Assembly: GCA_965277105.1 (NCBI GenBank) | Contig: OZ255710.1 | Span: 682,001-746,000 of the forward strand | Origin: CAXSBA01 sp965277105 | GTDB taxonomy: Bacteria > Spirochaetota > UBA12135 > COTS27 > CAXSBA01 | DNA: 64,000 bases | Reading direction: 5' to 3' | Part shown: piece after piece, positions 9,067-17,175 of the stretch | Position numbering within the stretch: position 1 is the first letter of the stretch | Layout of the letters: each line of letters starts with the position of its first letter | Notes under the pieces: model-generated | Seen by the model: only the letters and a program-made list of their open reading frames with translations | What the model was told of the DNA's origin: nothing | Database searches by the model: none | Translations under genes and position numbers: made by a program

Positions 9067-10272
9067 TTAGCTACCGTATCTTTTGATCCATTCTTTTTCT
9101 AATTTTTCCACCCAAGAATAATGCGGTTCTAAAAAGTTTTTCCCGAGCTCTTCTTCGGATAGAATATTTGGACTATTGTTAATGTTTTTAAAAAATTGTT
9201 TTTCCCTGTTGTTTAATTTAGTTAAACTTAAAACAGTAGGGTCTCCCCATACTTGGTAATTTTCTTTTCGAGCTTGTGCTTCGGGGGATAAGAGAAAGTT
9301 AATATAAACCATCGCCGCTTCTTTCGACGATGAATTAAAAGGAATAGCGAGGAAATGACCATTGGCAATAGTGCCTTTTTCATGCACATAAGTTTTAATA
9401 GAGCTAGGAAGCTCTCCTCTTTCAATTAAATTTAAAACTTGATTAGGATTAAAGCTAAAATTAAAAAACAGCTCTCCATCGTTTAACATTTGATTCATCA
9501 CACTTAAAGACTTAGGAAAACTTTTTCCCTTCCTCCAAGTGTAAGGATGAAATTCATCGAGAAACTCCCATAAAGGTTGGGTAGTTTTTTGGAAGGAGTT
9601 GTCATCGCTAACTGGCTTTTGAAAAATATTTTGGTTATCGACTTTTTCTAAAAGGACTTGCTTCAAAAAAGTAGTGCCATGAAAATCAGGAGGTTTAGGG
9701 TAAGTCATCCTTCCGCGATATTTTTTAGCTAAAATCAGGAGTTCATCTATATTTTTTGAGGCGGTAGGGGATTTTTTCATATCATGAAAAAAAACAAATT
9801 TCGCAGTTCCCCAGGGAGCTTCAAAACCATCAGTTGGCACAGAAAAATCTACTAAAAGGAATTCTTTATTAATAAAGTCAATTAATTTCATATTGGGGAT
9901 TTTGTCGGTAAAGGGCCCAAAAAGTAGATTATTATCTTTCATGGTTTTAAAATTTTCACCATTAATCCAAATGAGATCAACGCTTCCTTTTTCGTTTTTA
10001 CCAGCATTTTTTTCAGCTAAAATTCGATTAACTGCTATGGCAGTATCGTTTATTTTAGTGTGAACAACTTTAATTCCGAATCTTTTTTTTGTTTCCTTGA
10101 TAGTCCAAGCAATGTAGTCGTTAATGGGCGTAAACCCACCCCAAGCGTTAAAATAAACCGTTTGATTTTTTGCTTGCTTTTCGATTTGAGTAAATGATTG
10201 GCTAAAAATAGGATTAACGCTAAAAAATAGAAATATAACTGCAAAAAAAACAATGAATTTAATTTTTTTCAT
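9067..10272 (-). CDS. ABC transporter substrate-binding protein, YnjB-like
   Basis: 401 residues with a signal peptide (1-24, cut near IFSQS). The mature start reads TVYFNAWGGF, and VDLIWINGENFKTMKDNNLLFGPF (about 100-123) and APWGTAKFVFF follow; these match the YnjB type of periplasmic binding protein, related to thiamine, polyamine and Fe(III) binding proteins. Ligand unknown. The permease and ATPase partners (YnjC/YnjD) are not beside it: the neighbours are hemE and ychF. It is therefore an orphan here, or its partners are elsewhere. Confidence 0.82.
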   Translation of the reverse strand: MKKIKFIVFFAVIFLFFSVNPIFSQSFTQIEKQAKNQTVYFNAWGGFTPINDYIAWTIKETKKRFGIKVVHTKINDTAIAVNRILAEKNAGKNEKGSVDLIWINGENFKTMKDNNLLFGPFTDKIPNMKLIDFINKEFLLVDFSVPTDGFEAPWGTAKFVFFHDMKKSPTASKNIDELLILAKKYRGRMTYPKPPDFHGTTFLKQVLLEKVDNQNIFQKPVSDDNSFQKTTQPLWEFLDEFHPYTWRKGKSFPKSLSVMNQMLNDGELFFNFSFNPNQVLNLIERGELPSSIKTYVHEKGTIANGHFLAIPFNSSSKEAAMVYINFLLSPEAQARKENYQVWGDPTVLSLTKLNNREKQFFKNINNSPNILSEEELGKNFLEPHYSWVEKLEKEWIKRYGS

Positions 10273-10471
10273 AATTGGGTATTTAATGTTTGGATGCCTA
10301 GAGAAACTCCTTTTAGGGAAATTAGTTATTTAGTTGTTATAACTAGTTGTAATTATAATATATTTTATGATATAAAAGTTTATAAAAAACAAAACATTTA
10401 TTCGACAAAGATTAACAATTATACTATCTTTTTTTAGTAAGAAAATTACTGGGGAAATTTTCTAATCCCGA

Positions 10472-10500
10472 TTAGCCAAGTAGTAATCTCATACTATAAT
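10472..10500 (+). promoter_or_regulatory. Promoter of ychF, giving a very short leader
   Basis: A perfect TATAAT at 10495-10500 sits 17 bases after TTAGCC, a poor -35 box. The expected start of transcription falls at or one base before the ATG at 10508, so the transcript may be leaderless. Confidence 0.5.
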
Positions 10501-10507
10501 TTTAGCT

Positions 10508-11611
10508 ATGTCTTTTTCTTGTGGAATAGTTGGTCTGCCTAACGTAGGGAAATCTTCTCTTTTTAATGCCCTAACCAAAAAACAAGTTCCCGCGGAAAAT
10601 TATCCTTTCTGCACTATTGAGCCAAACAAAGGCATAGTGCAAGTTCCCGATGAAAGGTTAAGCAAACTAGCTGACATTAATAAGAGCGCCAATACCATCC
10701 CTACCACCATTGAGTTTATCGATATAGCGGGATTAGTTGCCGGAGCTTCTAAAGGAGAAGGTTTAGGAAATAAATTTTTGAGCCATATCCGAGAAGTAAA
10801 TGCCATTGTGGAAGTAGTTCGGTTATTTCGCTCCCCCAACATTATTCGAGAAAATCCCCTTAATCCTTTGTCCGATTTAGACATTATTCACACGGAGCTT
10901 CGCTTAGCTGATTTATCTACGGTTGAGAAAAGGCTAGAAACTGTAAAAAAAAATATTGTTCATAAAAAAAATAATGATTTATTAATCGAGCAAAATCTCT
11001 TAGAAAAATTAGAAGATTTTTTAAACGAAGAAAAATGGCTTTACCATCAAGAATTTTCTGCAGAAGAAAAAAAACTCATTAAATCTTATCAGCTCCTTAC
11101 TTACAAGCCACTTTTAATTGTCCTTAATATTGATGAAAACGATGTTAGCAATATTAGAGAAAATACCCTTTTTCTAGAAATAAAAAAATATTGCGAAAAT
11201 AATGGTATTGCCATTGTGGTTTTATGCATCAACTTGGAAAACCAAATTAGCCTACTTCTCGACAACCACTCTATAAAAGAGTACCGAGAAATAATGGGAA
11301 TAGAAAATTTTGGATTAGATGATTTAATTCAAAAAAGTTATCAGATTCAAAATTTAATCACGTTTTTTACTAGTGGAGAAAAAGAAAGTAAGGCCTGGAC
11401 TATTAGCAAAGGAACCCTAGCCCCTCAAGCCGCTGGGAAGATTCATCAAGACTTTGAAAAAGGTTTTATAAAAGCAGAAGTTATTGGAATTGAAGATTAT
11501 TTGACGAATAATTCTTATCAAAAATGCAAAGAGCTCGGTAAAATTCGCTTGGAAGGAAAAGAATACGAATTAAAAGATGGCGATGTCTGTGTTTTTAAAT
11601 TTAACTTATAA
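10508..11611 (+). CDS. ychF: Redox-regulated ATPase YchF (Ola1/Obg family)
   Basis: 367 residues, normal length. The G1 loop GLPNVGKSS is at 8-16; FIDIAGLVAGASKGEGLGNKF gives the switch region with DIAG; NIDE (about 209-212) replaces the GTPase NKxD motif, which is what makes YchF prefer ATP. A coiled segment (about 130-200) and a C-terminal TGS domain (about 282-367) complete the family. It binds ribosomes and is tied to stress and redox responses. It overlaps hisD by one base (TAATG), and the group ychF-hisD-ispA appears to be one transcript. Confidence 0.96.
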   Translation: MSFSCGIVGLPNVGKSSLFNALTKKQVPAENYPFCTIEPNKGIVQVPDERLSKLADINKSANTIPTTIEFIDIAGLVAGASKGEGLGNKFLSHIREVNAIVEVVRLFRSPNIIRENPLNPLSDLDIIHTELRLADLSTVEKRLETVKKNIVHKKNNDLLIEQNLLEKLEDFLNEEKWLYHQEFSAEEKKLIKSYQLLTYKPLLIVLNIDENDVSNIRENTLFLEIKKYCENNGIAIVVLCINLENQISLLLDNHSIKEYREIMGIENFGLDDLIQKSYQIQNLITFFTSGEKESKAWTISKGTLAPQAAGKIHQDFEKGFIKAEVIGIEDYLTNNSYQKCKELGKIRLEGKEYELKDGDVCVFKFNL

Positions 11612-12888
11612 TGGATTTTTTCAACTACCCCCAAGATTATCAAAAAATTATTAATAAGGTCCAGCTAAAGCCTTTAACGAGTTTATCTTTTCAAAAAAGG
11701 GTTATCCAAGTAATTAATAAAGTTAGAAAAGAAGGCGATAAAGCTTTAAGGGAATACAGTTCTCAGTTTGATAAAGTTCAACTAAAAAATTTAAAAATAG
11801 ATTATAAAGAAAGAAAAGTTAATTTAAAAAATCAAACGCTAAAAAAATCCCTTGAAGTTGCCATTACCAACATTCAAAAATTTCACGAAAAGCAAAAACT
11901 AGAAGACATTCACTACCAAGGAGAAAAAGGAGAGATTTTAAAACAAACTATCACTCCTATTGAAAAGGTAGGGGTTTATGTTCCCGGGGGAATTGGAGGG
12001 AAAACTCCTTTAGTCTCAACTTTACTGATGAATGTTATCCCCGCTCAAATTGCTGGGGTAAAAGAAATCAATGTATGTACCCCACCCCAAAGTGATGGGA
12101 GTTTGAATCCCGTACTACTTTACGCGGCTAAACTACTAAAAATTAAAAACATCTTTAAAGTGGGGGGAGCTCAGGCGATAGCTGCCCTGGCTTATGGGAC
12201 TGAAAGTATTCCTCGTTCCGATATTATTGTGGGCCCCGGCAATGAATATGTTACTTATGCTAAAAAAATGGTTTATGGTGATGTTGCTATTGACGGTTTA
12301 GCGGGCAATAGTGAAATTGTCATCTTATCTGATGGGAGTGAAAAGCCGTCGTACTTAGCTGCTGATTTATTATCTCAAGCGGAACACAGTGGGAATGAAT
12401 TAGTGGTCTTTGTTACCAATCAAAAAAAACACGCTTTAGAAGTGAGAGAAGAAGTAAACAAGCAATTAGAAAATGCACCACGTAAAAAAGCAATTACTAG
12501 TTCGCTTCAAAAAAGAGGAGCCATAGTTGTTTTTAAAAGTTGGCAAAAAATTTATTCTTTGATTAATGAAATCGCCCCTGAGCATTTGGCTTTAAATTTA
12601 AAAAGTTACGATGATGCGTTAAAGAAAATTAAAAATGCAGGAACTATTTTTGTTGGGAAATATGCTAGTGAACCCATTGGGGATTATATCTGTGGCACGA
12701 ACCATGTCCTTCCCACCAATCAAACTGCCCGTTTCGCTTCGCCCCTAGGGGTTTATACTTTTCTAAAAAGAACGAATTTTATTAACTATAATCAAAAAGC
12801 CTTTTCAACCTACAGTCCCTCAGCGATTTCTTTAGCAGAGAGTGAAGGTCTTTTCGCTCATGCTAATGCCTTGAAAATAAGAAAGTAA
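11611..12888 (+). CDS. hisD: Histidinol dehydrogenase HisD
   Basis: 425 residues. It oxidises L-histidinol to L-histidine, the last two steps of histidine synthesis, with NAD and Zn. Visible features are VGVYVPGG (about 117-124), the PROSITE-type region with DGLAGNSEIVILSDG, Zn ligands in LSQAEHSG, the catalytic APEHLAL, and NHVLPTNQTARFASPLGVYTF near the C-terminus. No other his gene is in the window, so the pathway genes are scattered or missing. Start codon overlaps the ychF stop. Confidence 0.96.
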   Translation: MDFFNYPQDYQKIINKVQLKPLTSLSFQKRVIQVINKVRKEGDKALREYSSQFDKVQLKNLKIDYKERKVNLKNQTLKKSLEVAITNIQKFHEKQKLEDIHYQGEKGEILKQTITPIEKVGVYVPGGIGGKTPLVSTLLMNVIPAQIAGVKEINVCTPPQSDGSLNPVLLYAAKLLKIKNIFKVGGAQAIAALAYGTESIPRSDIIVGPGNEYVTYAKKMVYGDVAIDGLAGNSEIVILSDGSEKPSYLAADLLSQAEHSGNELVVFVTNQKKHALEVREEVNKQLENAPRKKAITSSLQKRGAIVVFKSWQKIYSLINEIAPEHLALNLKSYDDALKKIKNAGTIFVGKYASEPIGDYICGTNHVLPTNQTARFASPLGVYTFLKRTNFINYNQKAFSTYSPSAISLAESEGLFAHANALKIRK

Positions 12889-12890
12889 AA

Positions 12891-13835
12891 ATGGAAATAG
12901 AAAAAGCCTTTTTTGAGAGGCTTAAAAAAAACCAACTACTCATTAATAACTATTTAGAAAAATTTATAAAAAAAATTAAAATTAATCCCGATTTCAAAAA
13001 AGTATTAGCTTATGCTCTTCTAAGCGGAGGCAAACGGATTAGGGCTAATTTGGTTTTTTTTACTAATGATTTAGCCTTAACCCTTATAAACAAATCAGAG
13101 AAAAATATTAAAAAAAATCAAAATGATATTCTAAAAATAGCAGCAGCCATTGAATGCATTCATACTTATTCCTTAGTCCATGATGATTTGCCCGCTATGG
13201 ATGATGATGATTTAAGAAGAGGCCGCAAAACCGTTCACGTTAAGTACGATGAAGCTACCGCCATTTTAGCCGGTGATGCCCTTTTAAATTTAGGTTTTGA
13301 AATTTTGGCTGATTTAACTTCGCCTAGAGCAGTTCAAGTTATTCAACAAATCGCTAAAGCATCGGGGGCTTGGGGCATGGTTGCCGGGCAGCATTTGGAT
13401 TTAAAAAACGAGAATAAAAAAATAACTCAAAAAGAATTAGTTGAGTTACATAATTTAAAAACCGGTAAGATGATCATTGCCTCTATTATGGCAGTTGTTG
13501 CTTATTACGATTTAACTGATTATAAGAGTTATTTCCAAAAGTATGGAGAAAGTATTGGTCTTTCTTTTCAAGTTATTGATGATATTTTAGATGTTACCCA
13601 GCCTACAGAAATACTAGGAAAAAATGCCGCTTCTGATCTTAAAAAAAATAAATCAACATTTGTTAACCTATTAGGCCTTGAAAAAGCCACGAGAGAAGCT
13701 CATCGTCTAGCAGCGAATGCTTGTCTTAATCTAGATAAAATAGTTAGAACAAGTGGAGAAGAAAACCTTAAACAAAAAATGCCTTTTAGAAACCTAAAAA
13801 ACTTAGCTTACTATATTATAAAAAGGGTAAGTTAA
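12891..13835 (+). CDS. ispA: Polyprenyl (farnesyl/geranylgeranyl) diphosphate synthase
   Basis: 314 residues. The family makes C15-C20 isoprenoid diphosphates from IPP and DMAPP. The first Asp-rich motif reads DDLPAMDDDDLRRG, of the DDxxxxD type with the extra two residues typical of bacterial short-chain enzymes; the second is DDILD. GGKRIRA precedes the first, and AGDALL and GQHLDL lie between. The hydroxylated lysine-type KTG motif follows. It begins 2 bases after hisD and ends at a clear terminator. Confidence 0.93.
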   Translation: MEIEKAFFERLKKNQLLINNYLEKFIKKIKINPDFKKVLAYALLSGGKRIRANLVFFTNDLALTLINKSEKNIKKNQNDILKIAAAIECIHTYSLVHDDLPAMDDDDLRRGRKTVHVKYDEATAILAGDALLNLGFEILADLTSPRAVQVIQQIAKASGAWGMVAGQHLDLKNENKKITQKELVELHNLKTGKMIIASIMAVVAYYDLTDYKSYFQKYGESIGLSFQVIDDILDVTQPTEILGKNAASDLKKNKSTFVNLLGLEKATREAHRLAANACLNLDKIVRTSGEENLKQKMPFRNLKNLAYYIIKRVS

Positions 13836-13848
13836 AAAAAAAAAGAAG

Positions 13849-13879
13849 AAGGGCAACTTCTTTATAAAAAGTTGCCCTT
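13849..13879. terminator. Bidirectional intrinsic terminator between ispA and glnB
   Basis: A perfect 11-bp stem AAGGGCAACTT / AAGTTGCCCTT (arms 13849-13859 and 13869-13879) with a 9-base loop. It is followed by T-rich sequence on the plus strand and flanked by an A-run on the other side, so it can end both the ispA and the convergent glnB transcripts. It is the clearest GC-containing hairpin of the window. Confidence 0.9.
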
Positions 13880-13893
13880 TATTTTATCTTGCT

Positions 13894-14232
13894 TTAAATA
13901 GCGTCTTTCCCACTTTCTTCGGTTCTTACTCTAATGCAGTCTTCTATCGGGAAAACCATTATTTTGCCATCACCTATGTTGCCCGTTTTGGCTGCTTGGA
14001 TAATAGCGTCGATAGTAGATTTAACGTATTTATCATTTACGGCTATTTCAATTTTAATTTTTTTAAGTAAATTAACTTCAGAAATAACCCCGCGATAACT
14101 TTCTTCAAAGCCAGCTTGTTGCCCACATCCCAAGACGTTAGAAACCGTCATTTTTTTAATGTCAACATCAAGTAGGCTTTTTTTTACATTAGGAAAGCTT
14201 TGTGGTTGAATAATTGCTACAATTAGTTTCAT
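13894..14232 (-). CDS. glnB: PII nitrogen regulatory protein, lacking the uridylylation Tyr51
   Basis: 112 residues, collinear with E. coli GlnB without gaps through the T-loop. PII proteins sense ATP/ADP and 2-oxoglutarate and bind targets such as AmtB. Retained: YRG at 46-48, K58, and the B-loop TGNIGDGKI with K90. Changed: position 51 is Ser rather than the uridylylated Tyr; R38 is Gln, K40 is Ala and K9 is Gln. Control by GlnD uridylylation is thus unlikely. A good AAGGGAG ribosome site precedes the ATG. It follows amtB by 18 bases on the same strand, the usual amtB-glnK pairing, so a GlnK-type role at the transporter is likely. Confidence 0.93.
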   Translation of the reverse strand: MKLIVAIIQPQSFPNVKKSLLDVDIKKMTVSNVLGCGQQAGFEESYRGVISEVNLLKKIKIEIAVNDKYVKSTIDAIIQAAKTGNIGDGKIMVFPIEDCIRVRTEESGKDAI

Positions 14233-14250
14233 AATTTTTACTCTCCCTTA

Positions 14251-15585
14251 TTATTTTATATTAAAAATCTGGAACGATGGATAAGATTCCATTCCATGCT
14301 CGCTAATGTCTAGCCCTAAAGTTTCTTCTTCAGCACTAACCCTTAGTCCCCAAATAGCTTTAACAATGGTAAAAATAATGAGAGCTGCTAAAAAGGAAAC
14401 TAACCCATAAGCAACCACTCCAATGAGTTGGGAGATAAAGCTGTGATCTGAATTAGTACTAAAAATACCAACAGCCAAAGTTCCCCAAACTCCACAAACT
14501 AAATGGACTGATATAGCTCCTACTGGATCGTCAATTTTCAATTTGCTATCGATAAAGATAACCGCAAGAACCACTATAGCTCCACCAACTGCTCCTACAA
14601 TAACCGAAGAGAAAATCCCAATAACATCGGCTCCAGCAGTTATTGACACTAACCCGCCTAAAGCTCCGTTGATAAGCATAGTGATGTCGGGTTTTTTTTG
14701 AACGATACTAGACACAACATAAGAACCTAAAATTCCTGCACAAGCTGCTAAAACAGTAGTTAGACAGACGTACGACAAAGTAGCACTATCAGCAGACAGC
14801 ACTGAACCACCATTAAAACCAAACCATCCAAACCATAATAAAAAGCATCCTATAGTAGCCAGTGGGATATTGCTACCAGGTATAGCGTTAATAGTTTTTT
14901 TATCCAAATATTTTCTTAAACGTGGGCCTAGTAATAACACTCCAGCTAAAGCAGCCCAGCCACCAACTGAATGCACTAAAGTAGAGCCAGCAAAGTCATA
15001 AAACCCTAGGGCGTCTAACCATCCGCCTCCCCATTTCCAGCTACCTAAAAATGGATAAACGATACCGACATAAATAATTGAAAAAATTAAAAAACTTTTT
15101 AACTTAATCCTTTCAGCAACCGACCCTGATACAATAGTCGCTGCTGTAGCGGCAAACATTCCTTGAAAAATAAAATCAGTCCAGTAAGTATAGTTACCAT
15201 CACTGTACTCTATAAGCCCAGCATTGCCTCCAGGCATACTAAGACCCAAACCACTCCAACCAAGCCATCCATCAACCATCCATCCTCCTGGATACATTAA
15301 TGAAAACCCAATTAAAGCATAAGTCAAAATTCCAATTGCTATGATACAAATATTTTTAAAAAGAATATTGATAGTATTCTTCGCTTGAGTTAACCCTGCT
15401 TCTAGGCAAGCAAAACCCAAATGCATAATAAAGACTAAAAAACTAGCTAAGAGAATCCACAAGTTTGAGATAAGGAAATAGTTTTCCTGAGCACTTGCAT
15501 CAGCAACTGAGCTAATTGATAGTAGGTCTTTACTAAAAAATATTAATAATGCAAAAGAATAAAAAATAATTTTTTTTATTGACAT
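14251..15585 (-). CDS. amtB: Ammonium transporter AmtB
   Basis: 444 residues from the start chosen here. The reading frame is open 27 codons further upstream, but ATG at 15585 has an AAGGTGG ribosome site at the right distance and begins a standard signal peptide (MSIKKIIFYSFALLIFF). Eleven transmembrane helices follow. Family marks: DFAGSTLVHSVGGWAALAG with the first pore His, DPVGAISVHLVCGVWGTLAVG with the second pore His, and LGFACLEAG near the N-terminus. It conducts ammonium across the inner membrane. glnB follows directly, consistent with PII gating of the channel. Confidence 0.95.
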   Translation of the reverse strand: MSIKKIIFYSFALLIFFSKDLLSISSVADASAQENYFLISNLWILLASFLVFIMHLGFACLEAGLTQAKNTINILFKNICIIAIGILTYALIGFSLMYPGGWMVDGWLGWSGLGLSMPGGNAGLIEYSDGNYTYWTDFIFQGMFAATAATIVSGSVAERIKLKSFLIFSIIYVGIVYPFLGSWKWGGGWLDALGFYDFAGSTLVHSVGGWAALAGVLLLGPRLRKYLDKKTINAIPGSNIPLATIGCFLLWFGWFGFNGGSVLSADSATLSYVCLTTVLAACAGILGSYVVSSIVQKKPDITMLINGALGGLVSITAGADVIGIFSSVIVGAVGGAIVVLAVIFIDSKLKIDDPVGAISVHLVCGVWGTLAVGIFSTNSDHSFISQLIGVVAYGLVSFLAALIIFTIVKAIWGLRVSAEEETLGLDISEHGMESYPSFQIFNIK

Positions 15586-15761
15586 ATTTTTTAACCACCT
15601 TAAATAAAATTTAAATACGATATTAATTGTAGTCTTTTTTTTATCCATGAAAACATTTTTTGGCAAGACAAATAACGTTTTTTGAGATTTTTAAAAAAAA
15701 TCTTTCATTTATTTTATTTTATGGTATTATATATAGTTACCAGGTATTAAAAGACCAAAAA

Positions 15762-16277
15762 ATGAAAAATTTATTTACTTTACTTAATAAGCCTATTAAT
15801 TTTCTCTTACTATTTTGTTTGTTTTTTATTTTTAATTGTGGATCCACGCCTAAACAAATTGATCCAGTAGAAGAGCCTCTTCCCGCAGAAGAACCTTCCA
15901 TTGAAGTTGTGGCTGAAGAAAAAGAAGAACTAGAAGAACCCGATGACAATACTATTTATTTTAATTTCAACGAGTATAAAATTAGCGAAGAGGGAATCGC
16001 TCTACTTGATCTTCATATTGAATACTTAGAAAACGTAGCTAATACTAGTATAGTTTTAGAAGGTAATACTGATTCGGTAGGATCCAATGAAGCTAATTAC
16101 AAATTAGGCATGAATCGAGCTTTAGCCGTTTTTGATTATTTGACAAAGAATGGGATACCTGAAAACAGGATAGAATATCGAAGCCTTAGTGAAAAAAATC
16201 TTTTGTACCCAAAAGAGAATAACCAAGAAGAACAAGCTAAAAATCGACGAGTAGAGATTTATTATACTTATAATTAA
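15762..16277 (+). CDS. Pal/OmpA-like peptidoglycan-binding lipoprotein
   Basis: 171 residues from ATG at 15762; an upstream in-frame start would add 34 residues before the signal peptide and is rejected. The signal ends in a lipobox FIFNC-GS. An acidic, Pro/Glu-rich linker (about 35-60) leads to an OmpA C-terminal domain: IYFNFNEYKIS, EGNTDSVGSNEANYKLGMNRA and AKNRRVEI with the conserved Asp and Arg that bind diaminopimelate. Pal anchors the outer membrane to the wall and works with Tol proteins, none of which are adjacent. It converges on rsmA with one base between stops. Confidence 0.9.
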   Translation: MKNLFTLLNKPINFLLLFCLFFIFNCGSTPKQIDPVEEPLPAEEPSIEVVAEEKEELEEPDDNTIYFNFNEYKISEEGIALLDLHIEYLENVANTSIVLEGNTDSVGSNEANYKLGMNRALAVFDYLTKNGIPENRIEYRSLSEKNLLYPKENNQEEQAKNRRVEIYYTYN

Positions 16278-16278
16278 T

Positions 16279-17172
16279 CTAAGTTTTTTCAAAGAAAAAA
16301 TATTCGTTACTTAACGAAACATAGTTTTCTATACTTATCTTCTCAGCTCGACTTTCTCTTATTCTTAATTTCACCAAAATATTTTCTAAAGCATTTAAGT
16401 CAAAAGCATAGTCGCGATAATTTTTAATAGAATTAAAAATATTTTTCCTACGGTTTTGAAAGCTGGCTTTTACTAAGTGTTTAAATAAAGAATAACTAGC
16501 AATATTTTCCCGTTTTTTAGGGTTTAATTGAACTAGTTCGCTCTTAATCTTAGGGGCAGGATAAAAGGCATTAGCAGGCAACTCGAATAGTTTTTTGACC
16601 TCACAGTGATAGTTAATCATTACAGTAGTAATGCCATAGTTTTTTTGACCTAGCGTATTTCGGATTCTCTCCCCTACTTCTTTTTGCATCATCAACACCA
16701 TTTCCGAGATAAAAGAAAAATAGTTTTCTAAAAAATAAAAAATAATTTCATAGACCAAATGATAGGGCAAATTCCCAACGACAATTACTTTTTTATTTTG
16801 TAAAAAATCATTAAAAGGGATACTTAAAACGTCTTCTTCTAGTAAGAAAAAACAAGGTGATTTTTTTTTAGAAAAGAAAGCAGGGGCATTAGGAACTAAA
16901 AAAGAGGAATATTCTTTTTTTAAAATTTGACAATTCCTTTTATCTATCTCAATTCCTAAAACGGAATCAATTTCTAAAAGCCAACTCGTCAACATTCCTA
17001 CCCCACAGCCAATCTCCACGATAAAACTGTCAGGATATTTTTTTTTTAAATGGATAACGGCATTAGAAATTTTTTTTAAATAGTTGGTGTCGAATAAATA
17101 ATTTTGCCCTAGTGACTTTTTTATTGTTATTTGATTTTTTTGTAGTAAATCAAATAACTTACTTTTTTTCAA
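16279..17172 (-). CDS. rsmA: 16S rRNA dimethyladenosine methyltransferase RsmA (KsgA)
   Basis: 297 residues. It dimethylates two adjacent adenosines of the helix-45 loop of 16S rRNA. QNYLFD (about 20-25) starts the domain, VEIGCGVGMLTSWLL is the SAM motif I, and VVGNLPYHL is the catalytic NLPY motif; the C-terminal small domain follows with PAPKIKSELVQL and KASFQNRRKNI. The start is TTG at 17172, four bases after the stop of the secreted-protein gene upstream, so the two are coupled. Confidence 0.95.
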   Translation of the reverse strand: MKKSKLFDLLQKNQITIKKSLGQNYLFDTNYLKKISNAVIHLKKKYPDSFIVEIGCGVGMLTSWLLEIDSVLGIEIDKRNCQILKKEYSSFLVPNAPAFFSKKKSPCFFLLEEDVLSIPFNDFLQNKKVIVVGNLPYHLVYEIIFYFLENYFSFISEMVLMMQKEVGERIRNTLGQKNYGITTVMINYHCEVKKLFELPANAFYPAPKIKSELVQLNPKKRENIASYSLFKHLVKASFQNRRKNIFNSIKNYRDYAFDLNALENILVKLRIRESRAEKISIENYVSLSNEYFFFEKT

Positions 17173-17175
17173 TGG

